From Paenibacillus doosanensis (lineage in GTDB: Bacteria; Bacillota; Bacilli; Paenibacillales; NBRC-103111), in assembly GCF_025060755.1 (NCBI RefSeq), contig NZ_JANYUY010000047.1:1-64000 (forward strand): DNA of 64,000 bases, read 5' to 3'. Shown piece after piece: positions 39,718-50,107 of this stretch (its first letter is position 1; each line of letters opens with the position of its first letter). The notes beneath the pieces were generated by a model, which worked only from the letters and a program-made list of their open reading frames with translations, was not told the origin of the DNA and made no database searches. A program made the translations under genes and the position numbers.

Positions 39718-40335
39718 ATGAAAGGTATCTTAGGGAAAAAACTTGGAATGACTCAAGTGTTTACTCCGGAAGGTTTGGTTATTCCAGTAACGGTAATCCA
39801 AGCAGGTCCTTGTACTGTACTTCAGAAAAAGGACGTGGAGAACGACGGTTACGAAGCGATCCAAATCGGTTTTGATGATAAGAAAGAAAAGAATGCCAAT
39901 AAACCTGAGTTGGGCCATGCGAAGAAAGCAGGCGCAACACCTAAGCGCTACGTAAAAGAAATTCGCGGTATGTCTGAATTGGAAGTTGGCCAAGAGATTA
40001 AAGCTGACTTGTTTGCAGAAGGCGAATTCGTTGACGTAACGGGTACATCCAAAGGTAAAGGGTTCCAAGGCGTTATCAAAAGACATAATCAATCCACAGG
40101 TCCAATGGCTCACGGCTCTCGTTATCACCGCGGACCAGGTTCCATGGGTTCGATTCAAGCAAACCGTGTTCCAAAGGGTAAAAACCTGCCAGGACATATG
40201 GGTAGCGAAACGGTTACTTTGCAAAACCTTGAAGTGATCAAAGTAGATGTTGAACGTAACGTAATCTTGGTTAAAGGCTCCATCCCAGGCGCTAGAAACA
40301 GCTACGTTAGCGTGAAATCTACGGTGAAGAAATAA
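39718..40335 (+). CDS. rplC: 50S ribosomal protein L3
   Basis: A 205-residue L3, an early assembly protein whose long loop ([17 protein letters not shown] region) reaches towards the peptidyl-transferase centre. ATG 39718 ([15 protein letters not shown]) follows AGAGGTG; the 8-residue upstream extension is rejected for lack of a site. Confidence 0.98.
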   Translation: MKGILGKKLGMTQVFTPEGLVIPVTVIQAGPCTVLQKKDVENDGYEAIQIGFDDKKEKNANKPELGHAKKAGATPKRYVKEIRGMSELEVGQEIKADLFAEGEFVDVTGTSKGKGFQGVIKRHNQSTGPMAHGSRYHRGPGSMGSIQANRVPKGKNLPGHMGSETVTLQNLEVIKVDVERNVILVKGSIPGARNSYVSVKSTVKK

Positions 40336-40360
40336 GTAAAGCAGGAAAGGAGGATTACAG

Positions 40361-40984
40361 ATGCCAAAAGTAGCATTATACAACGTTAGTGGTTCCCAAG
40401 TGGGAGAAGTTGAATTGTCGGATTCCGTATTTGGAATTGAACCTCACGTTCACGTTTTGAACGAAGCGGTTCTGATGCAGCGCGCTTCTCTGCGTCTTGG
40501 TACTCATAAAGTAAAAGGACGTTCCGAAGTTCGCGGCGGTGGCCGTAAACCATGGAAACAAAAAGGTACAGGCCGTGCTCGTCAAGGTAGTATCCGCGCT
40601 CCTCAATGGAAAGGTGGCGGTACCGTATTCGGACCGACTCCACGGAGCTATTCCTACAAGCTGCCTAAAAAAGTTCGTCGTCTTGCGATCAAATCTGCAT
40701 TATCTTCCAAGGTAATCGGAAATGAAATCATCGTGCTTGATCAATTGCAATTGGCTCAGCCGAAGACGAAAGAATTCGCAGCGATTCTTAACAACTTGAA
40801 AGTGGACCGCAAAGCTTTGGTAGTTACAGCTGGTTACGAAGAAAACGTAGCATTGTCCGCACGCAACATTCCTGGAGTGAAATTTGTAGTAGCTGAAGGA
40901 ATCAACGTGCTTGATGTTATGGTTTACGACAAGCTGATCATTACTAAGGATGCGGTACAGAAGGTAGAGGAGGTGTTTGCGTAA
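40361..40984 (+). CDS. rplD: 50S ribosomal protein L4
   Basis: A 207-residue L4. The internal extended loop ([20 protein letters not shown]) lines the peptide exit tunnel next to L22, where macrolide-resistance changes arise; it is wild type here. In E. coli L4 represses the S10 operon; this is not established in Firmicutes. Its stop overlaps the rplW start by one base. Confidence 0.98.
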   Translation: MPKVALYNVSGSQVGEVELSDSVFGIEPHVHVLNEAVLMQRASLRLGTHKVKGRSEVRGGGRKPWKQKGTGRARQGSIRAPQWKGGGTVFGPTPRSYSYKLPKKVRRLAIKSALSSKVIGNEIIVLDQLQLAQPKTKEFAAILNNLKVDRKALVVTAGYEENVALSARNIPGVKFVVAEGINVLDVMVYDKLIITKDAVQKVEEVFA

Positions 40985-41274
40985 TGAAGAACCCTCGCGA
41001 CATTATTAAACGCCCTGTAATTACTGAGCGTACAAGCGATATGATGGCCGAGAAGAAATACGTTTTCGAAGTTGATCTTCGTGCGAACAAAACGGAAATC
41101 AAACAAGCCATCGAGTCGATTTTCAAAGTGAAAGTAACGAATGTTAACACAATGAGAATGCCGGCTAAGCCTAAGCGTTACGGTCGTTACTCCGGATATA
41201 CTTCCGAGTGGAAAAAAGCGATTGTTTCCTTGAGCGCAGACAGCAAAGAACTCGAATTCTTCGAAACGGTGTAA
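40984..41274 (+). CDS. rplW: 50S ribosomal protein L23
   Basis: A 96-residue L23 at the tunnel exit, the docking site for trigger factor and the signal recognition particle. Begins [16 protein letters not shown], the usual family start. TAATG overlap with rplD and the GAGGAGG site inside rplD indicate coupled translation. Confidence 0.98.
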   Translation: MKNPRDIIKRPVITERTSDMMAEKKYVFEVDLRANKTEIKQAIESIFKVKVTNVNTMRMPAKPKRYGRYSGYTSEWKKAIVSLSADSKELEFFETV

Positions 41275-41304
41275 TTCATTTTTAGAAGTAAGGAGGGAAT
41301 CTAA

Positions 41305-42135
41305 GTGCCAATCAAAAAATATAAACCAACCTCGCCTGCAAGACGCGCTATGTCGGTTTCTACATTTGAAGAAATCACAACGTCTACACCGGAGAAATCC
41401 TTGCTTGCACCTTTGAGCAAAAAAGCAGGCCGTAACAACCAAGGTAAAATTACGGTTCGTCACCAAGGCGGCGGACATAAGCGTAAATACCGGATCATCG
41501 ACTTCAAACGGAACAAAGATGGAATACCTGGACGCGTTGCTACAATCGAATACGATCCAAACCGTTCGGCTAACATCGCTTTGATTCACTATGTTGACGG
41601 TGAAAAACGTTATATCATTGCTCCAAAAGGCTTGAAAGTAAACGATCAAATCGTTTCCGGTGCTGGAGCGGACATCAAGATCGGCAATGCATTGCCGCTT
41701 GAAAACATTCCTGTAGGTACTGTGATTCACAACATCGAGTTGAAACCGGGCAAAGGCGGACAATTGGTTCGTGCAGCCGGTACGGAAGCTCAGCTGCTCG
41801 GTAAAGAAGAGGATTATGTAACGATCCGCCTTTCTTCCGGCGAAGTAAGAAAAGTTCTTAAAGTTTGCCGCGCTACGATCGGTGCTGTAGGTAACGAAGA
41901 CTACGAGCTCGTGAAAATCGGTAAAGCCGGACGTTCCCGCTGGTTGGGTCAAAGACCTGAAGTGCGCGGGGTTGTAATGAACCCTAACGATCACCCTCAC
42001 GGTGGTGGTGAAGGCCGCGCTCCAATCGGACGTAAATCCCCGATGTCTCCTTGGGGTAAACCGACCCTGGGTTATAAAACGCGTAAAAAAGGCAAAGCAT
42101 CTGATAAATATATCGTTCGTCGTCGTACGAAGTAA
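41305..42135 (+). CDS. rplB: 50S ribosomal protein L2
   Basis: A 276-residue L2, essential for subunit joining and the peptidyl-transferase centre. The C-terminal [16 protein letters not shown] motif has the conserved histidine. GTG 41305 follows AAGGAGGG. Confidence 0.98.
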   Translation: MPIKKYKPTSPARRAMSVSTFEEITTSTPEKSLLAPLSKKAGRNNQGKITVRHQGGGHKRKYRIIDFKRNKDGIPGRVATIEYDPNRSANIALIHYVDGEKRYIIAPKGLKVNDQIVSGAGADIKIGNALPLENIPVGTVIHNIELKPGKGGQLVRAAGTEAQLLGKEEDYVTIRLSSGEVRKVLKVCRATIGAVGNEDYELVKIGKAGRSRWLGQRPEVRGVVMNPNDHPHGGGEGRAPIGRKSPMSPWGKPTLGYKTRKKGKASDKYIVRRRTK

Positions 42136-42174
42136 TATCTATAAAGGTACGATTAATGAAGGGAGGAACGAAAC

Positions 42175-42453
42175 ATGGGTCGCAGTTTGAAAAAAGGACC
42201 TTTCGTGGACGGCTATCTTTTGAAGAAAGTCGAAGCGCAAGGAGATACAACTAAGAAGCAAGTAATTAAAACTTGGTCTCGCCGTTCTACCATTTTCCCG
42301 CAATTTATCGGTCACACATTTGCGGTGTACGATGGAAGAAAGCACGTGCCGGTTTATGTTACAGAAGATATGGTTGGACACAAACTGGGTGAGTTTGCTC
42401 CAACTCGTACTTACAAAGGTCATGATGATGACAAGAAAACAGGCAAACGCTAA
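42175..42453 (+). CDS. rpsS: 30S ribosomal protein S19
   Basis: A 92-residue S19 in the 30S head, forming intersubunit bridges and binding S13. [17 protein letters not shown] and the [14 protein letters not shown]-terminal segment are typical. ATG 42175 after GGGAGG. Confidence 0.98.
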   Translation: MGRSLKKGPFVDGYLLKKVEAQGDTTKKQVIKTWSRRSTIFPQFIGHTFAVYDGRKHVPVYVTEDMVGHKLGEFAPTRTYKGHDDDKKTGKR

Positions 42454-42501
42454 TTAGAGCGTTTTGCTATCGATGAGTTGTAAATGAGAGGAGGTACTTC
42501 C

Positions 42502-42837
42502 ATGCAAGAAGCAAAATCCATTGCAAGATTCGTTCGCATTGCTCCTCGTAAGGCGCAATTGGTGGTCGATTTGATCCGCGGCAAACAAGTTGGTGAGGCA
42601 ATCGCCATTCTGCGTCACACGCCGAAGGCGGCATCCCCGATCGTGGAGAAGGTTCTGAATTCGGCAATCGCCAATGCGGAGCATAACTACTCCATGGACC
42701 CTAACAACTTGGTTGTTTCCCAGGCTTACGTGAACCAAGGTCCAACGATGAAAAGATTCCGTCCTCGCGCTATGGGCCGTGCGAGCCGTATTAATAAACG
42801 TACCAGCCACATTACGTTAGTGGTATCTGAAAAATAA
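42502..42837 (+). CDS. rplV: 50S ribosomal protein L22
   Basis: A 111-residue L22. Its C-terminal beta-hairpin ([18 protein letters not shown]) lines the exit tunnel opposite L4. ATG 42502 ([12 protein letters not shown]) follows GAGGAGG; the six-residue extension upstream contains that ribosome site and is not translated. Confidence 0.97.
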   Translation: MQEAKSIARFVRIAPRKAQLVVDLIRGKQVGEAIAILRHTPKAASPIVEKVLNSAIANAEHNYSMDPNNLVVSQAYVNQGPTMKRFRPRAMGRASRINKRTSHITLVVSEK

Positions 42838-42850
42838 GGAGGGATAACGT

Positions 42851-43516
42851 GTGGGTCAGAAAGTAAACCCGGTAGGACTTAGAATTGGTATTATCCGCGA
42901 TTGGGAATCCAAATGGTACGCTGGTAAAGATTTCGGCGATCTGCTTTTGGAAGACGTGAAAATCCGCGAATACCTGAAAGAAAAGCTGAAGGATTCGGCT
43001 GTTTCTCACATTGATATTGAACGTGCGGCAAACCGTGTTAATGTTACTATTCATACGGCTAAGCCTGGTATGGTTATCGGTAAAGGTGGCTCGGAAGTTG
43101 AGATTATTCGCAACTACATCGCCAAGCTGACGAACGGTAAGAAAATCCATATCAACATTTCCGAAATCAAAAATCCTGAGCTGGACGCTATCTTGGTAGC
43201 AGAAAGCATCGCTCAACAATTGGAGCGTCGCGTTTCGTTCCGTCGTGCGATGAAGCAAGCACTTCAAAGATCGATGAGAGCTGGAGCAAAAGGGATCAAG
43301 ACATCGGTAAGCGGTCGTTTGGGTGGAGCGGAAATCGCCAGAACGGAAGGATACAGCGAAGGTACGGTTCCTCTTCATACGCTGCGTGCGGACATCGATT
43401 ATGGTACAGCGGAAGCTCATACCACTTATGGCCGTATCGGCGTAAAAGTATGGATCTATCGTGGCGAAGTTCTTCCAACGGCTAAGAAAAAGGCTGTAAC
43501 GGAAGGAGGCAACTAA
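42851..43516 (+). CDS. rpsC: 30S ribosomal protein S3
   Basis: A 221-residue S3 at the mRNA entry channel. The N-terminal KH domain has the GxxG loop ([10 protein letters not shown]), and the C-terminal half provides helicase activity with S4. GTG 42851 ([12 protein letters not shown]) after AAGGAGGG. Confidence 0.98.
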   Translation: MGQKVNPVGLRIGIIRDWESKWYAGKDFGDLLLEDVKIREYLKEKLKDSAVSHIDIERAANRVNVTIHTAKPGMVIGKGGSEVEIIRNYIAKLTNGKKIHINISEIKNPELDAILVAESIAQQLERRVSFRRAMKQALQRSMRAGAKGIKTSVSGRLGGAEIARTEGYSEGTVPLHTLRADIDYGTAEAHTTYGRIGVKVWIYRGEVLPTAKKKAVTEGGN

Positions 43517-43518
43517 TC

Positions 43519-43953
43519 ATGTTAGTTCCTAAACGTGTAAAACACCGTAAAGAACATCGCGGCAATATGCGCGGTCGTGCTAAAGGCGGTACGGAAGTAC
43601 ATTTCGGCGAATATGGTTTGCAAGCAATGGAACCGGCTTGGGTGACGAACCGTCAAATCGAAGCTGCTCGTATTGCGATGACTCGTTACATCAAACGGGG
43701 CGGTAAAGTTTGGATCAAAATTTTCCCTGCGAAGCCAATTACTCAAAAACCTCTTGAGGTTCGGATGGGTAGCGGTAAAGGTAACGTGGAAAAATGGGTT
43801 GCTGTTGTTAAGCCAGGTAAAATTATGTTCGAACTTGCCGGCGTAAGTGAAGAGATTGCTCGCGAAGCAATGCGTCTTGCTTCTCACAAGCTGCCGATCA
43901 AAACGAAGTTTGTTAAAAGAGAAGATGTAGGTGGTGAAGCAAATGAAAGCTAG
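43519..43953 (+). CDS. rplP: 50S ribosomal protein L16
   Basis: A 144-residue L16 near the A-site tRNA. Conserved [17 protein letters not shown] at the start and [17 protein letters not shown] in the middle. Begins two bases after the rpsC stop, with GGAGG inside rpsC, and overlaps rpmC by 11 bases. Confidence 0.98.
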   Translation: MLVPKRVKHRKEHRGNMRGRAKGGTEVHFGEYGLQAMEPAWVTNRQIEAARIAMTRYIKRGGKVWIKIFPAKPITQKPLEVRMGSGKGNVEKWVAVVKPGKIMFELAGVSEEIAREAMRLASHKLPIKTKFVKREDVGGEANES

Positions 43954-44143
43954 TGAATTTCGCAACTTAACCACTGCTGAGATTGAACAAAAGGTTGCCG
44001 GATTTAAGGAACAACTCTTTAACCTCCGTTTTCAACTGGCTACCGGTCAACTGGATAACCCAGTTCAGATTCGAGAAGTCCGCAAAGAGATTGCTCGTGC
44101 AAAGACTGTTTTGCGTGAAAGAGAACTGGGTATCATTAGTTAA
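43943..44143 (+). CDS. rpmC: 50S ribosomal protein L29
   Basis: A 66-residue two-helix protein next to L23 at the tunnel exit ([17 protein letters not shown], then [12 protein letters not shown]). ATG 43943 has GGTGGTGAAG upstream, within the end of rplP. An in-frame start at 43931 gives a four-residue longer form, less likely. Confidence 0.96.
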   Translation: MKASEFRNLTTAEIEQKVAGFKEQLFNLRFQLATGQLDNPVQIREVRKEIARAKTVLRERELGIIS

Positions 44144-44166
44144 TGAATGAGAGAGGAGGATCTCAC

Positions 44167-44430
44167 ATGAGTGAACGTAACGAACGTAAAACTCAGGTTG
44201 GTAAAGTCGTAAGCAACAAAATGGACAAAACCATCGTTGTTGCCGTTGAGACTTACAAAAAACACGATCTTTACCACAAGAGAATTAAATATACGAAGAA
44301 ATTCAAAGCGCATGACGAAAACAACGAAGCGCAAATCGGTGACGTTGTTAGAGTTATGGAAACTCGTCCGCTCTCCAAAGACAAGCGTTGGAGACTGATC
44401 GAAGTTGTAGAAAAAGCGGTTATCGTTTAA
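44167..44430 (+). CDS. rpsQ: 30S ribosomal protein S17
   Basis: An 87-residue OB-fold protein binding 16S rRNA helices 7 and 11 ([19 protein letters not shown], then [17 protein letters not shown]). ATG 44167 follows GAGAGGAGG; the eight-residue upstream extension covers that site. Confidence 0.97.
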   Translation: MSERNERKTQVGKVVSNKMDKTIVVAVETYKKHDLYHKRIKYTKKFKAHDENNEAQIGDVVRVMETRPLSKDKRWRLIEVVEKAVIV

Positions 44431-44471
44431 GATATGCTAATTGCATCAATTCCGGAAGGAGGGTTTAGACA

Positions 44472-44840
44472 ATGATTCAACCTCTATCTCGTTTAAATGT
44501 GGCTGACAACTCTGGTGCAAAACAGCTTATGTGCATTCGCGTATTGGGTGGTACAGGTCGTCGTGTAGGTCATATCGGTGATTTGATCATCTGCTCCGTG
44601 AAAGAAGCAACACCAGGTGGCGTTGTCAAAAAAGGTGATGTTGTTAAGGCCGTTATCGTTCGTACGAAGAGCGGTGCCCGCCGTAAAGACGGTTCCTACA
44701 TCAGCTTCGACGAAAATGCAGCGGTTATCGTAAAAGATGACAAGAGTCCTCGCGGAACTCGTATCTTTGGACCAGTTGCTCGTGAGCTTCGTGACAGAGA
44801 TTTCATGAAAATCGTATCTCTTGCACCGGAAGTTATCTAA
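44472..44840 (+). CDS. rplN: 50S ribosomal protein L14
   Basis: A 122-residue L14 at the subunit interface, contacting 16S rRNA in a bridge and RsfS when ribosomes are silenced. [16 protein letters not shown] and the C-terminal [23 protein letters not shown] are invariant parts. Followed by an unusually long 114-base gap with two hairpin repeats. Confidence 0.98.
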   Translation: MIQPLSRLNVADNSGAKQLMCIRVLGGTGRRVGHIGDLIICSVKEATPGGVVKKGDVVKAVIVRTKSGARRKDGSYISFDENAAVIVKDDKSPRGTRIFGPVARELRDRDFMKIVSLAPEVI

Positions 44841-44868
44841 TATAGAAGCGGCGCCCGGTTAAGGGGCT

Positions 44869-44944
44869 GCTTACGAAGTTAGCGTTCTCCGAACGCTCAG
44901 TACATGCTTACGAAGTGAGTTTTCTACCGAAAACTCTTAGGAGG
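44869..44944 (+). repeat. Two tandem TTACGAAGT hairpin repeats (rplN-rplX junction)
   Basis: Copy 1 (44869-44897): GCTTACGAAGTT then stem AGCGTTC/GAACGCT around TCC. Copy 2 (44906-44935): GCTTACGAAGTG then stem AGTTTTC/GAAAACT around TACC, followed by CTTAGGAGG, the rplX ribosome site. Left cores are almost identical, while the two stems differ by compensating changes. Confidence 0.9.
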
Positions 44945-44954
44945 TGGAAATTCG

Positions 44955-45308
44955 ATGCCAAACAAAGGTAAGAAGTTAGAGTCTTACAACAATAAATTGA
45001 ACGTGAAAAAAGACGATACCGTGTTCGTGATTACTGGTAAAGACAAAGGTAAAAAAGGTCGCGTAATCGCAGCATACCCTCGTGAGAACCGCGTATTGGT
45101 TGAAGGTGTGAACTTGGTTAAAAAGCACACTAAGCCATCGCAAGCTAATCCACAAGGCGGTATCATCACTCAAGAAGCACCGATTCACGTATCCAACGTG
45201 ATGCTGGTTGATCCAAAGAGCGGCCAACCTACCCGTGTAGGTTACAAAGTTCTGGATAACGGTAAAAAAGTGCGCGTAGCTAAAAAATCCGGTGAAGTTA
45301 TCGATTAA
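44955..45308 (+). CDS. rplX: 50S ribosomal protein L24
   Basis: A 117-residue L24, an assembly initiator with a KOW motif ([21 protein letters not shown]). Its ribosome site (TTAGGAGGTGG) is the 3' end of a hairpin repeat, an arrangement not needed by its neighbours in the operon. Confidence 0.97.
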   Translation: MPNKGKKLESYNNKLNVKKDDTVFVITGKDKGKKGRVIAAYPRENRVLVEGVNLVKKHTKPSQANPQGGIITQEAPIHVSNVMLVDPKSGQPTRVGYKVLDNGKKVRVAKKSGEVID

Positions 45309-45340
45309 TCGTATAAGTTAGGAAAGGAGGTACATCAAAC

Positions 45341-45883
45341 ATGACAGCAAGATTGAAAGATCGTTTTCTGAACGAAGTTACTCCTTCGTTAATTCAGAAG
45401 TTCAACTACTCTACGGTTATGCAAGTGCCTAAAATTGAGAAAGTCGTCATCAACATGGGTGTTGGCGAGGCTGTTTCCAATTCCAAAGTGCTTGACGTAG
45501 CGGTTCAAGACCTTCAACTGATCGCTGGTCAAAAACCGGTAGTAACCAGAGCGAAAAAATCGATCGCAGGTTTCAAACTGCGTGAAAATATGCCAATCGG
45601 CGTAAAAGTAACATTGCGCGGCGAGCGTATGTATCACTTCTTGGACAAATTGTTCAACGTAGCTCTTCCTCGCGTTCGTGACTTCCGCGGTGTATCTGCC
45701 AAAGCATTCGACGGCCGCGGTAACTACACGCTGGGTCTGAAAGAACAATTGATTTTCCCGGAAATCGAGTACGATAAAGTGGATAAAGTTCGCGGTATGG
45801 ACATCGTTATCGTAACGACGGCTAAAACTGACGAAGAATCCCGTGAATTATTAACCCAATTAGGAATGCCGTTTACAAAATAA
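45341..45883 (+). CDS. rplE: 50S ribosomal protein L5
   Basis: A 180-residue L5 that binds 5S rRNA in the central protuberance. [20 protein letters not shown] and [18 protein letters not shown] are conserved. ATG 45341 after AAAGGAGG. Confidence 0.98.
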   Translation: MTARLKDRFLNEVTPSLIQKFNYSTVMQVPKIEKVVINMGVGEAVSNSKVLDVAVQDLQLIAGQKPVVTRAKKSIAGFKLRENMPIGVKVTLRGERMYHFLDKLFNVALPRVRDFRGVSAKAFDGRGNYTLGLKEQLIFPEIEYDKVDKVRGMDIVIVTTAKTDEESRELLTQLGMPFTK

Positions 45884-45910
45884 ACGGTACAAGCGGAGGT
45901 GTAAAAGTAA

Positions 45911-46096
45911 GTGGCAAAAACTTCGATGAAAGTGAAGCAGCAGCGCCCTCCTAAATTTAAGGTACAGGCGTATACACGCTGCGAACGCTGTGGTCGTCCG
46001 CATTCCGTTCTACGGAAATTCAAAATTTGCAGAATTTGTTTCCGTGAATTAGCATATAAAGGCCAGATTCCTGGCGTGAAAAAAGCAAGCTGGTAA
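45911..46096 (+). CDS. rpsZ: 30S ribosomal protein S14, zinc-binding type Z
   Basis: A 61-residue S14 of the short zinc type: CERCGRP and CRIC provide four cysteines. The long zinc-free S14 is not in the window; such a paralogue often lies elsewhere for zinc-poor conditions. GTG 45911 with GCGGAGGTG upstream. Confidence 0.97.
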   Translation: MAKTSMKVKQQRPPKFKVQAYTRCERCGRPHSVLRKFKICRICFRELAYKGQIPGVKKASW

Positions 46097-46127
46097 TTAC
46101 CCTAGTTTCGGGAAGGAGGTTCACAAT

Positions 46128-46526
46128 ATGGTGATGTCAGATCCAATTGCAGATATGCTTACTCGCATTCGCAATGCAAACGTAGTGCGTCATGAAACGG
46201 TTGAAATCCCTGCTTCGAAGATCAAAAGAGAAATCGCTGAGATTCTGAAGAAGGAAGGCTTTATCCGTGACGCTGAATATATCGAGGATAACAAGCAAGG
46301 GATTATTCGTCTTTTCTTGAAATACGGCCCTAACAATGAGCGTGTTATCTCCGGTCTGAAAAGAATCAGCAAACCGGGCTTGCGTGTTTACACTCAAAGC
46401 CAGGAGGTTCCACGCGTGCTTGGAGGATTGGGAATTGCAATCATTTCCACTTCCAAAGGCGTTATGACCGATAAAGAAGCTCGTCAATCCAAAGCAGGCG
46501 GAGAAGTTATCTGCTACGTGTGGTAA
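46128..46526 (+). CDS. rpsH: 30S ribosomal protein S8
   Basis: A 132-residue S8, a primary binder of 16S rRNA helix 21 and, in E. coli, the spc operon repressor. [18 protein letters not shown] at the start, [13 protein letters not shown] near the end. Two in-frame ATG codons (46128, 46134); 46128 has the better distance to AAGGAGG. Confidence 0.97.
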   Translation: MVMSDPIADMLTRIRNANVVRHETVEIPASKIKREIAEILKKEGFIRDAEYIEDNKQGIIRLFLKYGPNNERVISGLKRISKPGLRVYTQSQEVPRVLGGLGIAIISTSKGVMTDKEARQSKAGGEVICYVW

Positions 46527-46557
46527 TACAGAATTTAAATGAACGGAGGTGCAAACC

Positions 46558-47100
46558 ATGTCCCGTATTGGTCGCAAACCAATTACAATCCCAAGCGGAG
46601 TCAACGTTACTCTGGACAACACGCTGATCACAGTGAAAGGTCCTAAAGGCACATTGAGCCGCGAACTTCATAAAGAAATGAAAGTGGTCGTTTCGGAAAA
46701 CGAAATTTCTGTAGAACGCCCTTCTGACAATAAATTGCATCGTTCCCTTCACGGTACGACTAGAAGTGTTGTTGCCAACATGGTTAGTGGTGTAACGGAA
46801 GGATTCGCAAAATCGCTTGATCTGGTTGGTGTAGGTTACCGTGCCAACAAAACCGGCAACAAACTGGTTTTGAACGTAGGTTACTCTCATCCGGTTGAAA
46901 TCGAGCCTGAGAGCGGCATCGAATTCGAAGTTCCATCCAACACTAAGATTATCGTTAAAGGTATCGATAAAGAATTGGTCGGAGCAACGGCTGCAAAAGT
47001 TCGTTCCGTACGTGAACCGGAACCTTACAAAGGTAAAGGTATCAAGTATGAAGGCGAGCGTATCCTTCGTAAAGAAGGTAAAGCAGGTAAGAAGAAATAA
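46558..47100 (+). CDS. rplF: 50S ribosomal protein L6
   Basis: A 180-residue L6 of two similar domains near the sarcin-ricin loop. [14 protein letters not shown] opens the protein and [13 protein letters not shown] is the C-terminal signature. ATG 46558 after CGGAGGTG. Confidence 0.98.
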   Translation: MSRIGRKPITIPSGVNVTLDNTLITVKGPKGTLSRELHKEMKVVVSENEISVERPSDNKLHRSLHGTTRSVVANMVSGVTEGFAKSLDLVGVGYRANKTGNKLVLNVGYSHPVEIEPESGIEFEVPSNTKIIVKGIDKELVGATAAKVRSVREPEPYKGKGIKYEGERILRKEGKAGKKK

Positions 47101-47152
47101 GGTCGCTTAAATAGCGATACTTTCTTATCCAAGTTGAAAGGAGTGACCTCGA

Positions 47153-47521
47153 ATGATTACAAAAGGCGATAAAAACAAAGCCCGTTTGAAAAGACACCTG
47201 CGTGTTCGTAAGAAAATTCAAGGTACGACTGAACGTCCGCGCTTGAACATCTTCCGTTCTTCCAAACACATGTACGCTCAATTGATCGACGATGTGAAAG
47301 GTGTAACGATCGCTTCCGCTTCGACTCAAGATAAAGAGTTGAAAGAAAGCATCGGCAACGGCGGTAACGTGGAAGCTGCTCGCAAGGTCGGAGCTTTGAT
47401 TGCAGAGCGCGCTAAAAAGAGCGGCGTAGTACAAGTCGTATTTGACCGTGGCGGATACTTGTATCATGGCCGTGTGCAAGCACTGGCTGATGCAGCTCGT
47501 GAAGCAGGACTTGAATTTTAA
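47153..47521 (+). CDS. rplR: 50S ribosomal protein L18
   Basis: A 122-residue L18 that binds 5S rRNA with L5. The arginine-rich N-terminus ([15 protein letters not shown]) and [20 protein letters not shown] are typical. A small TCGCT/AGCGA hairpin stands in the 52-base gap before it. Confidence 0.98.
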   Translation: MITKGDKNKARLKRHLRVRKKIQGTTERPRLNIFRSSKHMYAQLIDDVKGVTIASASTQDKELKESIGNGGNVEAARKVGALIAERAKKSGVVQVVFDRGGYLYHGRVQALADAAREAGLEF

Positions 47522-47548
47522 TACAAACATACAAGGAGGTAAAGTCAC

Positions 47549-48046
47549 TTGCGTATTGATCCCAATACTTTAGAGTTAACTGAAAAAGTTGTTAACATTA
47601 ATCGCGTTGCTAAAGTAGTAAAAGGCGGACGTCGTTTCAGCTTCAGCGCATTGGTCGTTGTTGGCGACGGCAAAGGCTGGGTAGGCGCAGGAATCGGTAA
47701 AGCCGCTGAGGTACCGGACGCTATCCGCAAAGGTATCGAAGATGCTAAGAAAAACCTGATTCATGTTCCTATCGTTGGCACTACCATTCCTCACTTGGTT
47801 ATCGGTAAATTCGGAGCAGGCAGCGTTCTTTTGAAACCTGCATCGAAAGGTACCGGAGTTATCGCCGGCGGCCCTGTTCGTGCGGTATTGGAACTTGCCG
47901 GTGTAGGCGACATTTTGACAAAATCCCTAGGTTCTTCGAACTCCATCAACATGGTTAACGCCACATTGGAAGGTTTGCAACGTCTGAAACGTGCAGAAGA
48001 AGTTGCAAAACTGCGTGGCAAAACCGTTGAAGAACTTTTAGGTTAG
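47549..48046 (+). CDS. rpsE: 30S ribosomal protein S5
   Basis: A 165-residue S5 with an N-terminal double-stranded RNA-binding fold ([21 protein letters not shown]) and a C-terminal domain, contributing to decoding accuracy. TTG start at 47549, set by AAGGAGG nine bases upstream; TTG is unusual among the ribosomal genes here. Confidence 0.97.
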   Translation: MRIDPNTLELTEKVVNINRVAKVVKGGRRFSFSALVVVGDGKGWVGAGIGKAAEVPDAIRKGIEDAKKNLIHVPIVGTTIPHLVIGKFGAGSVLLKPASKGTGVIAGGPVRAVLELAGVGDILTKSLGSSNSINMVNATLEGLQRLKRAEEVAKLRGKTVEELLG

Positions 48047-48056
48047 GAGGGAAACC

Positions 48057-48245
48057 ATGGCTAAGCAATTGCAAATTACCCTCAAGCGCAGTCTGATCGG
48101 TCGTCCGGAAGTACAGCGTCGTACAGTCGCTTCTCTTGGACTCCGCAAACTGCATCAAACGGTTACGCATAATGACAATGCAGCTATCCGCGGCATGGTC
48201 AATCATGTAAGCCACTTGATCGAAGTTAAAGAAATCGAAGCATAA
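48057..48245 (+). CDS. rpmD: 50S ribosomal protein L30
   Basis: A 62-residue L30 ([20 protein letters not shown]), the short bacterial form. ATG 48057 follows TTAGGAGGG, which overlaps the rpsE stop region. Confidence 0.97.
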   Translation: MAKQLQITLKRSLIGRPEVQRRTVASLGLRKLHQTVTHNDNAAIRGMVNHVSHLIEVKEIEA

Positions 48246-48281
48246 ATGGTTTAACAAAAAGCATTAGAGGAGGTGCAAACG

Positions 48282-48722
48282 ATGAAATTGCATGAACTTA
48301 CATCTGCTGAAGGATCCCGCAAAGCCCGTAAACGTGTAGGCCGCGGTATCGGTAGTGGTATGGGTAAAACAGCTACTCGCGGTCACAAAGGGCAAAACGC
48401 TCGTTCCGGCGGTGGCGTTCGGCCTGGTTTTGAGGGCGGTCAAAACCCTCTATATCGTCGCTTGCCTAAGCGTGGTTTCACAAACCGTTTCCGCAAGGAA
48501 TTCGCAATTGTGAACTTGACTGAGCTTAACAAGTTCGCTGCCGGTACAGAAGTTACTCCAGAAGTTCTTCTTGAGTCCGGTATTGTGAAAAATGCAAGAG
48601 ACGGCATTAAAATCTTGGGTGATGGCGAACTTACGGTTCAACTGAACGTGAAAGCTAACAAATTCTCTCAATCTGCGGTAGAGAAAATCCAAGCTGCCGG
48701 CGGTAAAACCGAGGTGATTTAA
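48282..48722 (+). CDS. rplO: 50S ribosomal protein L15
   Basis: A 146-residue L15. The glycine-rich basic N-terminal half ([20 protein letters not shown]) penetrates the 50S core. ATG 48282 after GAGGAGGTG. The stop overlaps the secY start (TAATG), coupling the two. Confidence 0.98.
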   Translation: MKLHELTSAEGSRKARKRVGRGIGSGMGKTATRGHKGQNARSGGGVRPGFEGGQNPLYRRLPKRGFTNRFRKEFAIVNLTELNKFAAGTEVTPEVLLESGIVKNARDGIKILGDGELTVQLNVKANKFSQSAVEKIQAAGGKTEVI

Positions 48723-50023
48723 TGTTTCGCACCATATCCAATATTTTTAAAGTGGATGATCTACGGAGAAGAATCATTTTCACCTTGTTGGTTCTGATCG
48801 TCTACAGAATTGGTGCTTTCATTCCGGTACCTAACATCAACACAGATATTTTGAAGCTTCAAGATCAGGCCAATTCCAGTGACGTATTTGGCTTGCTGAA
48901 TACTTTCTCCGGAGGCGCATTGTTCCAATTCTCCATCTTCGCGATGGGAATTATGCCGTATATCACATCCTCGATCATCGTGCAGCTCTTGTCGATGGAT
49001 GTCATACCAAGGTTTGCACAATGGGCAAAAGAAGGGGAAGTCGGCAGACGGAAGTTAGCGCAAATTACCCGTTATGGTACAATCGTATTAGGCTTGATTC
49101 AAGCGTTTGGTTTGGCGATCGGATTTAACCGAATCTACGCGGGACTGGTTGTGAATCCGACATTCACGACATATGCTTTAATTGCGATTGTTCTTACTGC
49201 GGGAACTGCATTTCTGATGTGGTTAGGGGAACAAATCACTGAGAACGGAATTGGAAATGGTATTTCCATGATCATCTTTGCGGGGATCGTGGCCGCGATT
49301 CCTACGGGGATCTCGCAAATCGTGAAGACCGAGTTTGCAGAAGCAGGCGACGCTTTGTTCTTGAACATCGTGAAGATGGTCATTATCCTTATCGTCGTTA
49401 TTGCGCTGATCGCAGGGGTTATTTTCGTACAGCAAGGTGTGCGTAAAATTCCGGTTCAGTATGCTAAGCGCGTGGTCGGCCGCAAAATGTATGGTGGACA
49501 ATCGACACATATACCTTTGAAGGTCAACGCGGCAGGTGTTATTCCGGTTATCTTCGCCCTTTCGCTGCTTGTATTCCCTCCTACAATCGCAAGTTTCTGG
49601 AGAGGGAACCCTGTAGCCGACTGGATCATTACGAACCTGAATTATACGCACCCGCTCGGCATGGTCTTGTATGTGCTGCTTATCATCGGTTTTACCTTCT
49701 TCTACACGTTTGTTCAGATCAACCCTGAGCAAATGGCAGACCAAATGAAGAAAAACGGCGGTTATATTCCTGGGATTCGTCCCGGCAAGACAACTTCCGT
49801 CTACCTGACAAGGGTTATGACCCGCATTACGCTGTCGGGCGCTTTGTTCTTGTCTGTCATCTCTATCCTGCCTATGGTGCTTGGAAGCCTGGCCGGCTTG
49901 CCGAACTCGGTAAGAATCGGCGGTACATCCTTGCTGATCGTGATCGGCGTCGGACTAGAGACGATGAAGCAGATCGAAAGCCAATTGATCAAGCGTCACT
50001 ACAAAGGTTTCATTAATAAATAG
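48722..50023 (+). CDS. secY: Preprotein translocase subunit SecY
   Basis: A 433-residue channel subunit with ten predicted membrane spans. Conserved parts are FRTISNIFKVDDLRRRI at the start, GISMIIFAGIV in span 5 and PGIRPGKTTSVYLTRV in the cytosolic loop that contacts SecA and ribosomes. Works with SecE (22622). It begins directly on the rplO stop. Confidence 0.98.
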   Translation: MFRTISNIFKVDDLRRRIIFTLLVLIVYRIGAFIPVPNINTDILKLQDQANSSDVFGLLNTFSGGALFQFSIFAMGIMPYITSSIIVQLLSMDVIPRFAQWAKEGEVGRRKLAQITRYGTIVLGLIQAFGLAIGFNRIYAGLVVNPTFTTYALIAIVLTAGTAFLMWLGEQITENGIGNGISMIIFAGIVAAIPTGISQIVKTEFAEAGDALFLNIVKMVIILIVVIALIAGVIFVQQGVRKIPVQYAKRVVGRKMYGGQSTHIPLKVNAAGVIPVIFALSLLVFPPTIASFWRGNPVADWIITNLNYTHPLGMVLYVLLIIGFTFFYTFVQINPEQMADQMKKNGGYIPGIRPGKTTSVYLTRVMTRITLSGALFLSVISILPMVLGSLAGLPNSVRIGGTSLLIVIGVGLETMKQIESQLIKRHYKGFINK

Positions 50024-50025
50024 CA

Positions 50026-50066
50026 AATAGGTTCTGGTAGTTATTTATTAGCTATCGGCACCTATT
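50026..50066 (+). other. Large hairpin in the secY-adk junction
   Basis: Outer stem AATAGGT (50026-50032) with ACCTATT (50060-50066), inner stem GGTAGTT (50036-50042) with AGCTATC (50050-50056), separated by a symmetrical 3x3 internal loop. The apical loop is ATTTATT. It starts two bases after the secY stop and has no U-tract, so a stability or processing role is more likely than termination. Confidence 0.65.
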
Positions 50067-50107
50067 GTGCTGTTAGCATCATTTGATGCGATGGGGAGGA
50101 AATCATT

